Below are positions 6,714 through 15,700 of a stretch of DNA of 35,944 nt, piece by piece. The DNA is taken from contig SUWW01000023.1 in the NCBI GenBank assembly GCA_015061285.1, positions 1 to 35,944 of the forward strand, in the 5' to 3' direction. The stretch's first letter is position 1; every line of letters begins with the position of its first letter. The notes under the pieces are model-generated. The model was not told the DNA's origin and did no database searches. It saw nothing but the letters and a program-made list of their open reading frames with translations. The stretch is from Bacteroidales bacterium (GTDB taxonomy: Bacteria; Bacteroidota; Bacteroidia; Bacteroidales; Marinilabiliaceae). The translations under genes and the position numbers were made by a program.

Positions 6714-8447
6714 ATGAAAAAGCAACAACCCAAGCCACAGTCGACTTCTGCAGCATCAACAATCACTGCACAACAAAGTTTTATTGATAAATATGCCAAC
6801 GTCATAGCCATTGCAATAACGGCAATAACGGCAATTATGTCGCTACTGCTATTCAACATGCGCGTTGATGAAGGCGGCGACGATTCGGCATATATATGTC
6901 GCGCTTTCGACCTAATAGAGTCTGGGCGCTATCCGAGCTACCAAGGGCCACTCTACCCTATGTTTCTTGCCGTAGTAATATCAATATTCGGCTCAAGTCT
7001 TTTTGTGCTGAAACTCACATCGCTGCTATTCATCACAGCATCGCAATGGATATTCTATCGTTCGCTCCGTGGGCGCGTGAATGTGCGTTTGCTACTTATG
7101 GTGATGGCCATAATCAGCATCAACTCGTGGTATCTTGCCTATGCAAGCCTCACCTACAGCGAAGCGATGTTCATTTTTGTGGAGTTCTGCATCACATGGC
7201 TCGTGCTTCGCTACGAAAGTTGCGAATGCGATGGTTGGCTATCGGCATTGAAGGGCGCACTGCCCATTGCTGCTCTTGTGGTTGCCGCTATACTTATTAG
7301 AACGATGGCTTTAGCCATTATTGTGGCAATCGTTGTGTATATGCTCACTTCACGTCAATGGCGCAAAGCATTAGCCGTGACGGGGCTTACCATTGCGCTC
7401 TCGTTTGCTTGGTTGGGCGTGCGCACCGCCATTTGGGGTAGCAAAGTAGACCACGGAGGCTCACAACTCGAGCAACTCACGCGCAAACACCCTTACGAGA
7501 TTGAAAAGGGACAAGAAGACTTCAAAGGATACTTAGGCCGCATAGTAGACAACTCAAAACTCTACCTGTCGAAGAGAATGATGTATGTGCTTGGATTCAA
7601 GAAGGAGAGCGACCGAACATTGAGCACATTTACCACACTGCTATTCTATGCACTCTTCATTGCTGGTGGTTTCTTTGGGTATAAACGCAACCGCGCCGTA
7701 TTCTGGCTTGCCATACTCACAGCCGCTACTTTAGGTCTAACTTTCGTCATGCTGCAAGCACTATGGGATCAGCAACGTCTGATTATTCCTTCGATAGTCA
7801 CCGGATTCACCGTTATGCTCTATGGCATATACAATTTGCTAAAACTCGTTACACGCAAATTTGCGCCATACATAACTATGCTTATAGGCATAATAGTATG
7901 CTTTACCTCCATTGCACAGACGGGCGAGAAAATTGACCTCATGGCATTGCGCAAGAATATGCAAGGCGATAATATTTATGGCTATACTACCGATTTCTAC
8001 AACTATTTAGCTCTCTGTAAGTATTGCGGCACACTGCCCGAAGATTGTTTCGTAGCTTGTCGCAAGCCCGAAATGGCTCGTATCTATTGCGGAGGACGTC
8101 AGTTCTATGGCATATACAACTTCAACACCGAAGACCCCGACGAACTTATCGACCGCTTGCGCAAAAACAAAGTTACGCACATCATCACAGCCAGCCTTCG
8201 CCGCGACCCTCTTGTGCCTCGCGACAAGATTATCAACACCGTTCATAGATATTGCTACTTTGTGATGCAGAAATATCCGAAAGCTTTCGTTTTTCAGAAG
8301 ATGGTTGGTAGCGAAAACAACGAGCCCGCTTCACTCTTCGCCATCGATTATGAACATGTCGATGCCGTGCGCCAGCAGCTCGCGGCGGCGTCTTCTCCAA
8401 ATGAAACAAACGAAAACGAATCGAAGGCTGATAATACGTTGAATTAG
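6714..8447 (+). CDS. Multi-pass membrane glycosyltransferase, GT-C fold (ArnT/PMT-like)
   Basis: 577 residues from the ATG at 6714; an earlier ATG at 6678 would overlap the preceding gene. A first membrane helix (about residues 29-48) is followed by MRVDEGGDDSAYI with the acidic pair D56-D57. That is the position where GT-C enzymes keep their catalytic or metal-binding acid in the first periplasmic loop. The loop continues with YPSYQGPLYPMFLA, also typical of the GT39/GT83-like superfamily. About ten further hydrophobic helices follow, then a soluble C-terminal domain of about 150 residues. GT-C enzymes move a sugar from a polyprenyl-phosphate donor to an acceptor at the outer face of the inner membrane. 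Donor and acceptor here are unknown. The downstream GT2 fusion is a plausible donor-making partner. Confidence 0.78.
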   Translation: MKKQQPKPQSTSAASTITAQQSFIDKYANVIAIAITAITAIMSLLLFNMRVDEGGDDSAYICRAFDLIESGRYPSYQGPLYPMFLAVVISIFGSSLFVLKLTSLLFITASQWIFYRSLRGRVNVRLLLMVMAIISINSWYLAYASLTYSEAMFIFVEFCITWLVLRYESCECDGWLSALKGALPIAALVVAAILIRTMALAIIVAIVVYMLTSRQWRKALAVTGLTIALSFAWLGVRTAIWGSKVDHGGSQLEQLTRKHPYEIEKGQEDFKGYLGRIVDNSKLYLSKRMMYVLGFKKESDRTLSTFTTLLFYALFIAGGFFGYKRNRAVFWLAILTAATLGLTFVMLQALWDQQRLIIPSIVTGFTVMLYGIYNLLKLVTRKFAPYITMLIGIIVCFTSIAQTGEKIDLMALRKNMQGDNIYGYTTDFYNYLALCKYCGTLPEDCFVACRKPEMARIYCGGRQFYGIYNFNTEDPDELIDRLRKNKVTHIITASLRRDPLVPRDKIINTVHRYCYFVMQKYPKAFVFQKMVGSENNEPASLFAIDYEHVDAVRQQLAAASSPNETNENESKADNTLN

Positions 8448-8492
8448 CGGCTGCTCTAATATTTATGCGAATAAAAACGAATACGATTAGTA

Positions 8493-8500
8493 TAAATTTG
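8493..8500 (+). promoter_or_regulatory. Candidate -7 promoter box (TAAATTTG)
   Basis: TAAATTTG matches TAnnTTTG exactly in the 94-base gap before the methyltransferase-GT2 gene (start 8542). No clear TTTG lies 19-21 bases upstream, so this is only a possible internal promoter. Confidence 0.3.
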
Positions 8501-8541
8501 TTCAGTTCGTTGATATTTAGCAGCAAACCAGAAACTAAACA

Positions 8542-9945
8542 ATGAAAGAATATTTTGAAAACGCGGCTTCAAATTGGCAAAAATATCGCCAACGTCGCTC
8601 ATACTACTGGAACTCGATAACCGACTACGTAGGCTATTACATACACCCCGACAACACTGTGCTTGAGATAGGATGCGGCACTGGCGAACTGATTGCCTCT
8701 GTCAATGGCAGCCACAAAGTGGGCATCGATTTCTGCGAAAGCCTCATTGAGCAAGCCCGTAAGGCTCACCCCAATGACGTAGATTTCTACGTCATGGAGG
8801 CCGAAAATATCACGCTCGACGAGAAGTTCGATGTCGTTGTTCTCTCAAACCTCGTTGGCTTCCTCGACGACATAGAAAAGGTGCTACGCGAGATTCGCAA
8901 AGTATGTCACGAACGCACGCGCGTCATAGTTACTTCGTACAATCGCTTGTGGGAACCTATGATTCGCTTTGCCGAATTCATACATATAAAACGTCGCACA
9001 CCACAACAGAACTGGATTTCTCGCGACGATCTTTGCAACATGCTATATCTGAGCGGTTTTGAGACATACCGTTTCAACAGCAACATGCTATGCCCAGTAT
9101 ATATACCACTCATATCACCCCTTTTCAACAAAGTGGTTTCGCACTTACCGCTGATGGGGGCTTTGTCGCTAAATAATTACTTTTTCGCACGTCCTATGCC
9201 CGAAGACGGCGATTGGGTGAAACGCTATTCGGTGTCGGTAGTTATTCCAGCACGCAACGAGAGTGGTAATATTCGTGCTGCCGTAGAGCGCATTCCCGAC
9301 ATGGGCAGCCACACCGAGATTATCTTCGTCGAAGGCAACTCAACCGACGACACTTGGGACGAAATACAACGCATAAGCAATGAATATGCAGGCAAACGCG
9401 ACATAAAAATTATGCGTCAAGATGGGCGAGGCAAGGGCGATGCCGTTCGCAAAGGCTACGCTGCCGCTACGGGCGACATACTTATGATTCTCGATGCCGA
9501 CCTCACCGTGCCACCCGAAGATTTGCCAAAATTCTATCGCGCCATAGCTACGGGCAAAGGCGAATTTGTCAATGGCGTTCGCCTCGTCTACCCTATGGAA
9601 CAAGAGGCTATGCGCACTCTCAACAACATTGGAAATCACTTCTTTAGTCGTCTTTTTTCGTGGATTCTCGAGACTCCAGTGAAAGACACACTTTGTGGCA
9701 CCAAGGTGATGTTCCGCACTGATTATCTACGACTTGCCGAAGGCCGCAAATTCTTTGGCGACTTCGACCCATTTGGCGATTTCGATCTGCTTTTCGGTGC
9801 ATACAAACTCAATCTCCGCATTGTGGACTTGCCTATTCGCTACCGCGAGCGTAAGTATGGTTCTACAAACATTTCGCGCTTCCGTCACGGATTTATACTA
9901 CTGAGAATGAGCGTATTTGCTGCAACAAAAATTCGTTTCAGATAA
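8542..9945 (+). CDS. Fusion of SAM-dependent methyltransferase and GT2 glycosyltransferase
   Basis: 467 residues with two complete enzyme domains. Residues 1 to about 215 form a class I methyltransferase: motif I is VLEIGCGTGEL (40-50), followed by VGIDFCESLIEQAR and FDVVVLSNLV. Residues 231 to about 460 form a family 2 glycosyltransferase like DPM1/ArnC: VSVVIPARNESGNI, then EGNSTDDTW, DGRGKGDAVRKG (294-305) and the metal-binding DAD (318-320), ending with YGSTNISRFRHG. Such GT2 enzymes usually load a nucleotide sugar onto polyprenyl phosphate. No membrane segment is evident. The gene sits between a GT-C glycosyltransferase and coaD. The methyltransferase substrate is unknown; methylation of the lipid-linked sugar or its acceptor is a guess. 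Confidence 0.85.
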   Translation: MKEYFENAASNWQKYRQRRSYYWNSITDYVGYYIHPDNTVLEIGCGTGELIASVNGSHKVGIDFCESLIEQARKAHPNDVDFYVMEAENITLDEKFDVVVLSNLVGFLDDIEKVLREIRKVCHERTRVIVTSYNRLWEPMIRFAEFIHIKRRTPQQNWISRDDLCNMLYLSGFETYRFNSNMLCPVYIPLISPLFNKVVSHLPLMGALSLNNYFFARPMPEDGDWVKRYSVSVVIPARNESGNIRAAVERIPDMGSHTEIIFVEGNSTDDTWDEIQRISNEYAGKRDIKIMRQDGRGKGDAVRKGYAAATGDILMILDADLTVPPEDLPKFYRAIATGKGEFVNGVRLVYPMEQEAMRTLNNIGNHFFSRLFSWILETPVKDTLCGTKVMFRTDYLRLAEGRKFFGDFDPFGDFDLLFGAYKLNLRIVDLPIRYRERKYGSTNISRFRHGFILLRMSVFAATKIRFR

Positions 9946-9956
9946 ATATTATTCCT

Positions 9957-10448
9957 ATGCCAAACAATAAGACTTTAGCCGTTTTCCCCGGTTCGTTCGA
10001 CCCCTTTACGGTTGGCCACGAAGACATTGTGCTGCGCGCTCTCCGCTTGTTCGATGAGATTGTTGTGGCTGTGGGCATCAATAGCGAGAAACATTCATTC
10101 TTCTCTGTTGAGCGCCGCCTCGATTTCATTCGCGAAGTCTTTAGCGACGAACCACGCGTTAGCGCATGCAGCTATAGCGGTCTGACAGTTGACTTTGTGC
10201 GCGAAATTGGTGCAACCCACCTTCTGCGAGGCATACGTACGGCTGCCGATTTTGAATTCGAACGCGCCATAGCTCAAGTTAACCGACAAATGTCGGGCAT
10301 CGACACGGCTTTTTTGCTCACTTCGCCTGAGCATACGCCCGTAAATAGTTCTATAGTACGCGACATCTTGTCGCATGGCGGTGATGCCTCTATATTCTTA
10401 CCCGAAAAAATACGCTCTATGGTTATGAACGAAAATCTACATAACTAA
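9957..10448 (+). CDS. coaD: Phosphopantetheine adenylyltransferase
   Basis: 163 residues, the usual length. The enzyme joins ATP and 4'-phosphopantetheine to give dephospho-CoA, the penultimate step of coenzyme A synthesis. The nucleotidyltransferase signature PGSFDPFTVGH (residues 11-21, with the HxGH-type histidine) is intact. RGIRTAADFEFE, the family's substrate-contacting segment, and the C-terminal nucleotide-binding segment NSSIVRDI are also present. The start lies 11 bases after the upstream stop and the TlpA-like gene begins 11 bases downstream, which points to one transcript. Confidence 0.96.
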   Translation: MPNNKTLAVFPGSFDPFTVGHEDIVLRALRLFDEIVVAVGINSEKHSFFSVERRLDFIREVFSDEPRVSACSYSGLTVDFVREIGATHLLRGIRTAADFEFERAIAQVNRQMSGIDTAFLLTSPEHTPVNSSIVRDILSHGGDASIFLPEKIRSMVMNENLHN

Positions 10449-10459
10449 CTACAATTTAG

Positions 10460-11941
10460 ATGTTTAGAGCTTTTATAGTATTCATATTTACAAACATATT
10501 TATACTTACGGCGCACTCCGCACCAGTTCGTTTCTATGGCTCTGCCCCCGACTATAAAGGCATGGCTATAGAAATAAATAAGTACGCCGACTTCATCACC
10601 CACGAACTTCTGCCAGTCTGTGTACTCGAAATTGACAGCCTCGGTAATTTCGACATTACCGCCGACATTGAGACTGTTACGTATGCTTTTGCCGACTTGG
10701 GGGCAATGCGTGCATACATATATATTGAACCCGAAAAAGACTACGAACTCGTTTTACCGCCATTCACACCACGCGCCGACGTAGACCGACTCAACCCGTA
10801 TTTCCAGCCAGAACTCATTGAAATGGGCATTGCAAGCACCACAAGTCGTCTTAATGAGGCGCTGCGCAATTTTTATGTTTATGCCGATAGCATCTACAAC
10901 GCATCAGCCATACGCATTGTGAAACAGCGCAACCGCAAATTGGCAGATAAGATTATAGCCGACTACGACTCGGTGGCTCATCTACAGCAATGCAACGATG
11001 ATTTTTTCAACGATTTTGTGCGTTATCAACAGGCGAAAATATTTACGCTTGCTCGACTAAAATCGCCGAAAAAAGTAGCCGAAAAATATTTCTTGCACGA
11101 TAGCGTTGCCTTCAACCAAGAGGCCTATTGGCAGACACTCGACTTGGTCTATAGCAATTTTTTGTCGATGGCACTCAAGGGCAAAGCATCAGCTATGGTT
11201 CGCGAGGTGTTAGCCAAGCCATCGCCCCATTTCAGCGAACTATCGGCTGCAGTAGCTTCCGACTCGTCGTTTCTCGATGCTACACAGTTGCGCGAAATGC
11301 TTGTAGTAAAAGGCATCTACGATGCATATTATTCTGGTACGCTATCGCCAACTGCCACAGATACACTACTATACTCCACTGTGGCAGAAGCCGTTACAGA
11401 AACAGCTCGAATTGCCGCCAACAACATTCTTGTGCGCCTCAATCGCATGCGCGTAGGCACTCTTGCTCCCGACTTCACTCTCTACGATTTCGAAGGCGTG
11501 GAACGTAAGTTGAGCGATTTCAAGGGTTTGTTTGTATATCTGAGTTTTCAGCACTCCAAAAATTTTGCTTCGCAAAAGGATTTTCCTGCACTTCAGGTGA
11601 TAAACAAGAAGTACGAGCGACTTATGTATGTAGTAAATATCTTCACCGATGAAAATGTAGACGAAGCGAAAACGCTTGTAGCACGTGGCAAATACAATTG
11701 GTTGCCACTGAGCTTCATCAACGACCAAGCCGTGGTGCTTCGCTATGGCATAACGCACGAGCCATCATATTTCCTTATCGACCCTGAAGGCCGACTGTCG
11801 TTGTCGCCTGCTCCTTCGCCTACCGAAGAACGCTTAGTGACAGCCATAGCGCAACAGATGCAAAAATATAAAACTGAAAAAATGCGCCGTACTCCACCTA
11901 AAATACGCGATATTTACGACATGGTACGTGAAGTGAAATAA
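10460..11941 (+). CDS. Exported TlpA/thioredoxin-like protein lacking the CxxC active site
   Basis: 493 residues. An N-terminal signal peptide ([20 protein letters not shown]) is followed by about 300 residues resembling the N-terminal part of Bacteroidota TlpA-like proteins. A redoxin domain starts at residue 332 ([15 protein letters not shown]) with [14 protein letters not shown] at 350-363. Where a thioredoxin would have WCxxC after the first strand, this protein reads [13 protein letters not shown] (364-376). The only cysteines are C54 and C178, outside the domain. It is therefore unlikely to be a thiol-disulfide reductase and may be a structural or binding derivative. It lies between coaD and the LolD-type ATPase. 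Confidence 0.75.
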   Translation: MFRAFIVFIFTNIFILTAHSAPVRFYGSAPDYKGMAIEINKYADFITHELLPVCVLEIDSLGNFDITADIETVTYAFADLGAMRAYIYIEPEKDYELVLPPFTPRADVDRLNPYFQPELIEMGIASTTSRLNEALRNFYVYADSIYNASAIRIVKQRNRKLADKIIADYDSVAHLQQCNDDFFNDFVRYQQAKIFTLARLKSPKKVAEKYFLHDSVAFNQEAYWQTLDLVYSNFLSMALKGKASAMVREVLAKPSPHFSELSAAVASDSSFLDATQLREMLVVKGIYDAYYSGTLSPTATDTLLYSTVAEAVTETARIAANNILVRLNRMRVGTLAPDFTLYDFEGVERKLSDFKGLFVYLSFQHSKNFASQKDFPALQVINKKYERLMYVVNIFTDENVDEAKTLVARGKYNWLPLSFINDQAVVLRYGITHEPSYFLIDPEGRLSLSPAPSPTEERLVTAIAQQMQKYKTEKMRRTPPKIRDIYDMVREVK

Positions 11942-11956
11942 GGGTAATAATGCGGT

Positions 11957-11984
11957 AATTTTCAATTCTCAATTTTCAATTTTC
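11957..11984. repeat. AATTTTCAA short-word repeat
   Basis: Three iterations of AATTTTCAA/AATTCTCAA fill most of the 46-base gap between the TlpA-like gene and the LolD-type gene and end three bases before the ATG at 11988. The reverse complement of the same word (AATTGAAAATTG) occurs at 22908-22930 at the end of miaA. Confidence 0.65.
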
Positions 11985-11987
11985 TCG

Positions 11988-12644
11988 ATGGTTATAGCAG
12001 AAGACATAAAAAAATCGTTTGGCACGCTTGAAGTGCTTCGCGGCATTAATTTGCATATCAACAAAGGCGAAGTGGTTTCGGTGATTGGTGCGAGTGGCGC
12101 CGGCAAAACTACCCTACTACAAATATTGGGTACGCTCGAAAAGCCTACATCTGGTCGTGTAATTATTAATAATACAGATGTAGCCAATCTCTCCGACGAT
12201 GCTATCTCCGATTTTCGCAACAAGAATATTGGATTCGTTTTCCAGTTTCATCAACTTTTGCCCGAGTTTACGGCTCTCGAGAATGTTATGATTCCGGCTC
12301 TTATTGCCAATCGCGACCGTAAGCAGATTGAAAAACGTGCATACGAATTGCTTGAGTTTCTGAATATTACGGCACGCGCCGAACACAAACCTATGGAGCT
12401 CAGTGGTGGCGAAAAGCAGCGTGTGGCCATTGCGCGTGCACTCATAAACAACCCAGCTGTTGTCTTTGCCGACGAGCCTTCGGGCAACCTTGATTCTCAC
12501 AATGCCGTGGAACTGCAGCGTCTCTTCTTTTCGCTTCGCGACGAGTTTGGTCAAACTTTCGTCATAGTTACGCACGACAATCATCTTGCCTCCATGTGCG
12601 ACCGCATGATACATATTCAAGACGGTCTTGTATCAGCTGATTAA
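11988..12644 (+). CDS. lolD: ABC transporter ATP-binding protein, LolD/MacB type
   Basis: 218 residues, a single ABC ATPase domain without membrane segments. It has Walker A GASGAGKT (34-41), a Q-loop in [11 protein letters not shown] (83-93), signature LSGGE (138-142), Walker B VVFADEP (158-164) and a THD switch histidine. The [16 protein letters not shown] stretch is characteristic of the LolCDE/MacB subgroup, which drives lipoprotein release or export with an FtsX-like permease. No permease is encoded nearby, which is usual for lolD in Bacteroidota as far as I know. Co-transcribed with the TIGR02757 gene 9 bases downstream. Assignment to LolD rather than another MacB-type ATPase is likely but not certain. 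Confidence 0.82.
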   Translation: MVIAEDIKKSFGTLEVLRGINLHINKGEVVSVIGASGAGKTTLLQILGTLEKPTSGRVIINNTDVANLSDDAISDFRNKNIGFVFQFHQLLPEFTALENVMIPALIANRDRKQIEKRAYELLEFLNITARAEHKPMELSGGEKQRVAIARALINNPAVVFADEPSGNLDSHNAVELQRLFFSLRDEFGQTFVIVTHDNHLASMCDRMIHIQDGLVSAD

Positions 12645-12653
12645 CAATACATT

Positions 12654-13436
12654 ATGAACGACAGTGAGTTAAAAGAACTTCTCGATGCTAAAGCATATCA
12701 ATATGAATCGCCTGCATTCATAGCAGCCGACCCGATAAGTATTCCTCACCGCTACACACGCAAAGAGGACATTGAGATTTCGGGATTTTTGGCAGCCACA
12801 ATAGCATGGGGCAATCGCAAAGCCATTGTGAAAAATGCCGAAGCCATGATGCTCTTGCTCAACGATATGCCATACGAATTCGTCACAGAAGCCACGGAAA
12901 GCGATCTTGCCCAACTGCAATCTTTCGTTTATCGTACGTTTCAGCAAGACGATCTCGCTGGCATGGTGCGCGGTTTGCGCGATATTTATGCAAACCATGG
13001 CGGCCTTGAAAGTGTACTTACTCCTCGCAATGGCGAGAATGTGGGTGATGCTTTTGCGCGTTTTCGCCGGCTGATGTTGCCGCATCTGAGCGAGCGAACC
13101 TATAAGCATATAGCTAATTATGAATCGGGAGCAGCATGTAAGCGCCTAAATATGTATCTGCGGTGGATGGTGCGTTCGGCGCGTGGAGGAGTTGATTTTG
13201 GCTTGTGGCACGGCATTAAGCCTTCGCAGTTGATGCTCCCTCTCGACGTACACACGGCGCAAGTTGGTCGGCAGTTTGGTTTACTGCAGCGCAAGCAGAA
13301 CGATTGGCGAGCTGTAGAAGAAATCACTGCCCGCCTGCGTAGTTTCGATCCCAACGACCCCATCCGCTACGACTTCGCCCTCTTCGGCCTCGGCATCTTC
13401 GATGGCTTGGGTAAGGGAATTGAGACAAGTAAGTAG
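12654..13436 (+). CDS. TIGR02757 family protein (DUF2400)
   Basis: 260 residues, the normal family length. The sequence shows the family pattern YESPAFIAADPISIPHRYT, ISGFLAATIAWGNRKAIV, a central CKRLNMYLRWMVR segment, and a C-terminal DPIRYDFALFGLGI block. The CKRLNMYLRWMVR and LDVHTAQVGR segments recall helix-hairpin-helix DNA glycosylases of the HhH-GPD superfamily. A DNA-repair link is therefore suggested, but no activity is established that I know of. Nine bases after the LolD-type gene; its 3' end faces folA across 23 bases with no obvious terminator between them. Confidence 0.85.
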   Translation: MNDSELKELLDAKAYQYESPAFIAADPISIPHRYTRKEDIEISGFLAATIAWGNRKAIVKNAEAMMLLLNDMPYEFVTEATESDLAQLQSFVYRTFQQDDLAGMVRGLRDIYANHGGLESVLTPRNGENVGDAFARFRRLMLPHLSERTYKHIANYESGAACKRLNMYLRWMVRSARGGVDFGLWHGIKPSQLMLPLDVHTAQVGRQFGLLQRKQNDWRAVEEITARLRSFDPNDPIRYDFALFGLGIFDGLGKGIETSK

Positions 13437-13459
13437 GTATTTAGCAAGACTCTTACTTC

Positions 13460-13948
13460 CTATTTTTCGTAAGTGACGTACCTATAACGCAATCCAGATT
13501 TCTCGTCGGTAGCCCAATCGGTGGTTTCGGTGACATGCCATGTGGCACTGTCGATAGCAGGGAAAAAGGTATCGGCTTCGTCGAATGCTTTATCTATTTC
13601 GGTGATGATTAGGCGATTAGCTACGGGCATAAACATTTTATAAATCTCGCCACCACCTATCACATAGAGTTCATCGTCGGTAGCTTCGTCGATTGCTTGT
13701 TGAATGGTTTTCACCACTGTGAAGCCCTCTTTTTGCCAGTCGCTTGAACGCGAAAGCACAACATTTTTGCGGTTTGGCAGAGCACCTTTGGGCAAAGCTT
13801 CAGCAGTTTTGCGCCCCATAACTATAGTATGCCCTGTTGTGAATTGCTTGAAGCGGCGAAGATCTTCGCGTATGTATGCCAATTGGTCGCCTTTGTTGCC
13901 TATGGCATTGCGTTTGTCGATGGCTACTATTATGCTAATCATCTTCAT
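13460..13948 (-). CDS. folA: Dihydrofolate reductase
   Basis: 162 residues. It reduces dihydrofolate to tetrahydrofolate with NADPH, regenerating the cofactor oxidised by thymidylate synthase. Recognisable segments are SIIVAIDKRNAIGNKGDQLAY (N-terminal Met20-loop region), the acidic active-site region EDLRRFKQFT, IVMGRKT (NADPH contact), the VVLSRS strand and YVIGGGEIY near residue 95-103. The start at 13948 lies five bases after the thyA stop, so the pair is surely co-transcribed. A second ATG two codons later is an equally possible start. Confidence 0.96.
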   Translation of the reverse strand: MKMISIIVAIDKRNAIGNKGDQLAYIREDLRRFKQFTTGHTIVMGRKTAEALPKGALPNRKNVVLSRSSDWQKEGFTVVKTIQQAIDEATDDELYVIGGGEIYKMFMPVANRLIITEIDKAFDEADTFFPAIDSATWHVTETTDWATDEKSGLRYRYVTYEK

Positions 13949-13953
13949 TGTAC

Positions 13954-14748
13954 TTATACCGAAACTTCGCCTTTGATGTGTGGATGGGCCTGATAATCAA
14001 CGAGCTCAAAATCTTCGTATTTGAAGTCGTTGATATTCTTCACATCGGGGTTGATTTTCATTTTGGGCAGTGGATATGGCTCACGCGTGAGTTGGAGTTT
14101 TATCTGCTCTATGTGGTTGAGGTAGATATGCGCATCGCCGAGAGTATGCACGAAGTCGCCAGGTTGGAGGCCACACACTTGCGCCATCATCATAGTTAGC
14201 AATGCGTAAGAAGCGATATTGAACGGCACGCCGAGGAAAATGTCTGCCGAACGCTGATAGAGTTGGCAACTGAGTTTGCCATTAGCTACGTAGAACTGGA
14301 AAAGTATGTGACAAGGCGGCAACTGCATTTCGTCGATTTGCGCAACATTCCATGCGCAAACCAAGTGACGACGCGAATAAGGATTGTTCTTGATGTCGTT
14401 TATCACGTTGGCTATCTGGTCGATATGTCCGCCATTGTAGTCGGGCCACGAGCGCCATTGGTAGCCATAAATAGGACCAAGTTCGCCATCTTCCTTTGCC
14501 CATTCGTTCCAAATACGTACACCGTTATCTTGTAGATATTTCACATTCGTAGAACCCTGAAGAAACCACAGAAGTTCGTATATGATGCTCTTAAGATGAA
14601 GTTTTTTGGTGGTAAGCAGCGGAAAACCTTGGCTCAAATCGAAGCGCATCTGATGGCCAAAAACGCCAATTGTGCCCGTGCCAGTGCGGTCGGTTCGTTC
14701 AACGCCCTCTTCGAGTACGCGGCGAGCTAAATCGAGATATTGTTTCAT
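13954..14748 (-). CDS. thyA: Thymidylate synthase
   Basis: 264 residues from the ATG at 14748, exactly the E. coli length. An in-frame start at 14790 would add 14 residues and overlap the kinase gene, so it is rejected. It methylates dUMP to dTMP with methylenetetrahydrofolate. Catalytic C146 lies in [11 protein letters not shown]. The dUMP-binding [11 protein letters not shown] (21-31), the arginine pair in YSRRHLV, and [20 protein letters not shown] are all intact. The neighbouring folA recycles the dihydrofolate it produces. Confidence 0.97.
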   Translation of the reverse strand: MKQYLDLARRVLEEGVERTDRTGTGTIGVFGHQMRFDLSQGFPLLTTKKLHLKSIIYELLWFLQGSTNVKYLQDNGVRIWNEWAKEDGELGPIYGYQWRSWPDYNGGHIDQIANVINDIKNNPYSRRHLVCAWNVAQIDEMQLPPCHILFQFYVANGKLSCQLYQRSADIFLGVPFNIASYALLTMMMAQVCGLQPGDFVHTLGDAHIYLNHIEQIKLQLTREPYPLPKMKINPDVKNINDFKYEDFELVDYQAHPHIKGEVSV

Positions 14749-14765
14749 AAGTATGCTGATTATAA

Positions 14766-15692
14766 TTATTCCAAAAGGCGGCGAATCCAACTCACCTCAC
14801 GCAACGGATGCTCAACTTTCTCGAGGTCGGCGAGCATGTCGGCAGCGGTGGCATAGCGTTCCGCAATGCCTTTCGTAAGTATTTCTTCTATTTTTTCAGG
14901 CTTCATACGACGTGGAGGCAACGGAAACGACTCTTTGTTGGCTGCTCGCTTAAGCACAGCAAACAACTCATCTGTCATTCGTGATGGTTGCTTCATTGGG
15001 TATGTAAGCATCAGATTTATAAGTATTTCAGGATTACAATCGGTATACGGAGCTTTACCCATAATGAGCTGAAACAGAGTTATGCTAAGCGCAAACAAAT
15101 CCGACGATGGACCCACTAAATGGCTATAGTGCAAAAGCATTTCGGGGGGCGAATAGACGAGCGCAAACGACGAGCGCACACCTCGCTGACCTGGATAATT
15201 TGCACACTGCTCAAAATCTATTAGAACAGCTTTCGAATAGTCTACTGTCGTAGGGTCTTCGTCTTGACCATGCGGCACCACAATATTGGATGGTTTCACA
15301 TCGCGATGCACAATTCCAAGGGCATGAACAGCACTCAAAGCCTTCAATACGGCGCGTCCTGCATCCAAATATTTATGTTCGTCTACTCTACGATAGAGCT
15401 CCTTGTTGGCAAAAATCGTCTTGAGGTCGGTTCCTGCTACATAGCGCTGAACTACATACAAACAGCCATCGGCGGCCACAAACGACTCTAAAACCTCAGT
15501 AGCATTGGGGTGATGTAGTTGCTTAAGCCTATTTATTATATCGAGTTGATTCGGGCCGAAGTTCGTAAGGCATTTTATAGTTACGCGTTCGCCATTTGCA
15601 TTATGACTAAGCATAACACCACCATGTTTGCCACGAGCGCCCAATGCTCCCTCTATTTGATAAGTAAAGGTTGGGCTTTCAATGGCTTCCAT
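14766..15692 (-). CDS. Hanks-type serine/threonine protein kinase
   Basis: 308 residues, a soluble kinase domain with no PASTA repeats or membrane anchor. It has a glycine-rich loop [12 protein letters not shown] (15-26), ATP lysine K40 in VTIK, the catalytic loop VHRDVKPSN (D131, N136), and the metal-binding aspartate D159 in a DFE rather than DFG motif. A YSPPE segment stands where kinases have APE, followed by [21 protein letters not shown]. All residues needed for catalysis are there, so it is probably active. It lies 8 bases after the arginine decarboxylase and 17 bases before thyA, an unusual place for a regulatory kinase. Its substrates are unknown; the neighbouring metabolic enzymes are candidates only by position. 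Confidence 0.88.
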   Translation of the reverse strand: MEAIESPTFTYQIEGALGARGKHGGVMLSHNANGERVTIKCLTNFGPNQLDIINRLKQLHHPNATEVLESFVAADGCLYVVQRYVAGTDLKTIFANKELYRRVDEHKYLDAGRAVLKALSAVHALGIVHRDVKPSNIVVPHGQDEDPTTVDYSKAVLIDFEQCANYPGQRGVRSSFALVYSPPEMLLHYSHLVGPSSDLFALSITLFQLIMGKAPYTDCNPEILINLMLTYPMKQPSRMTDELFAVLKRAANKESFPLPPRRMKPEKIEEILTKGIAERYATAADMLADLEKVEHPLREVSWIRRLLE

Positions 15693-15700
15693 AGCTATGT

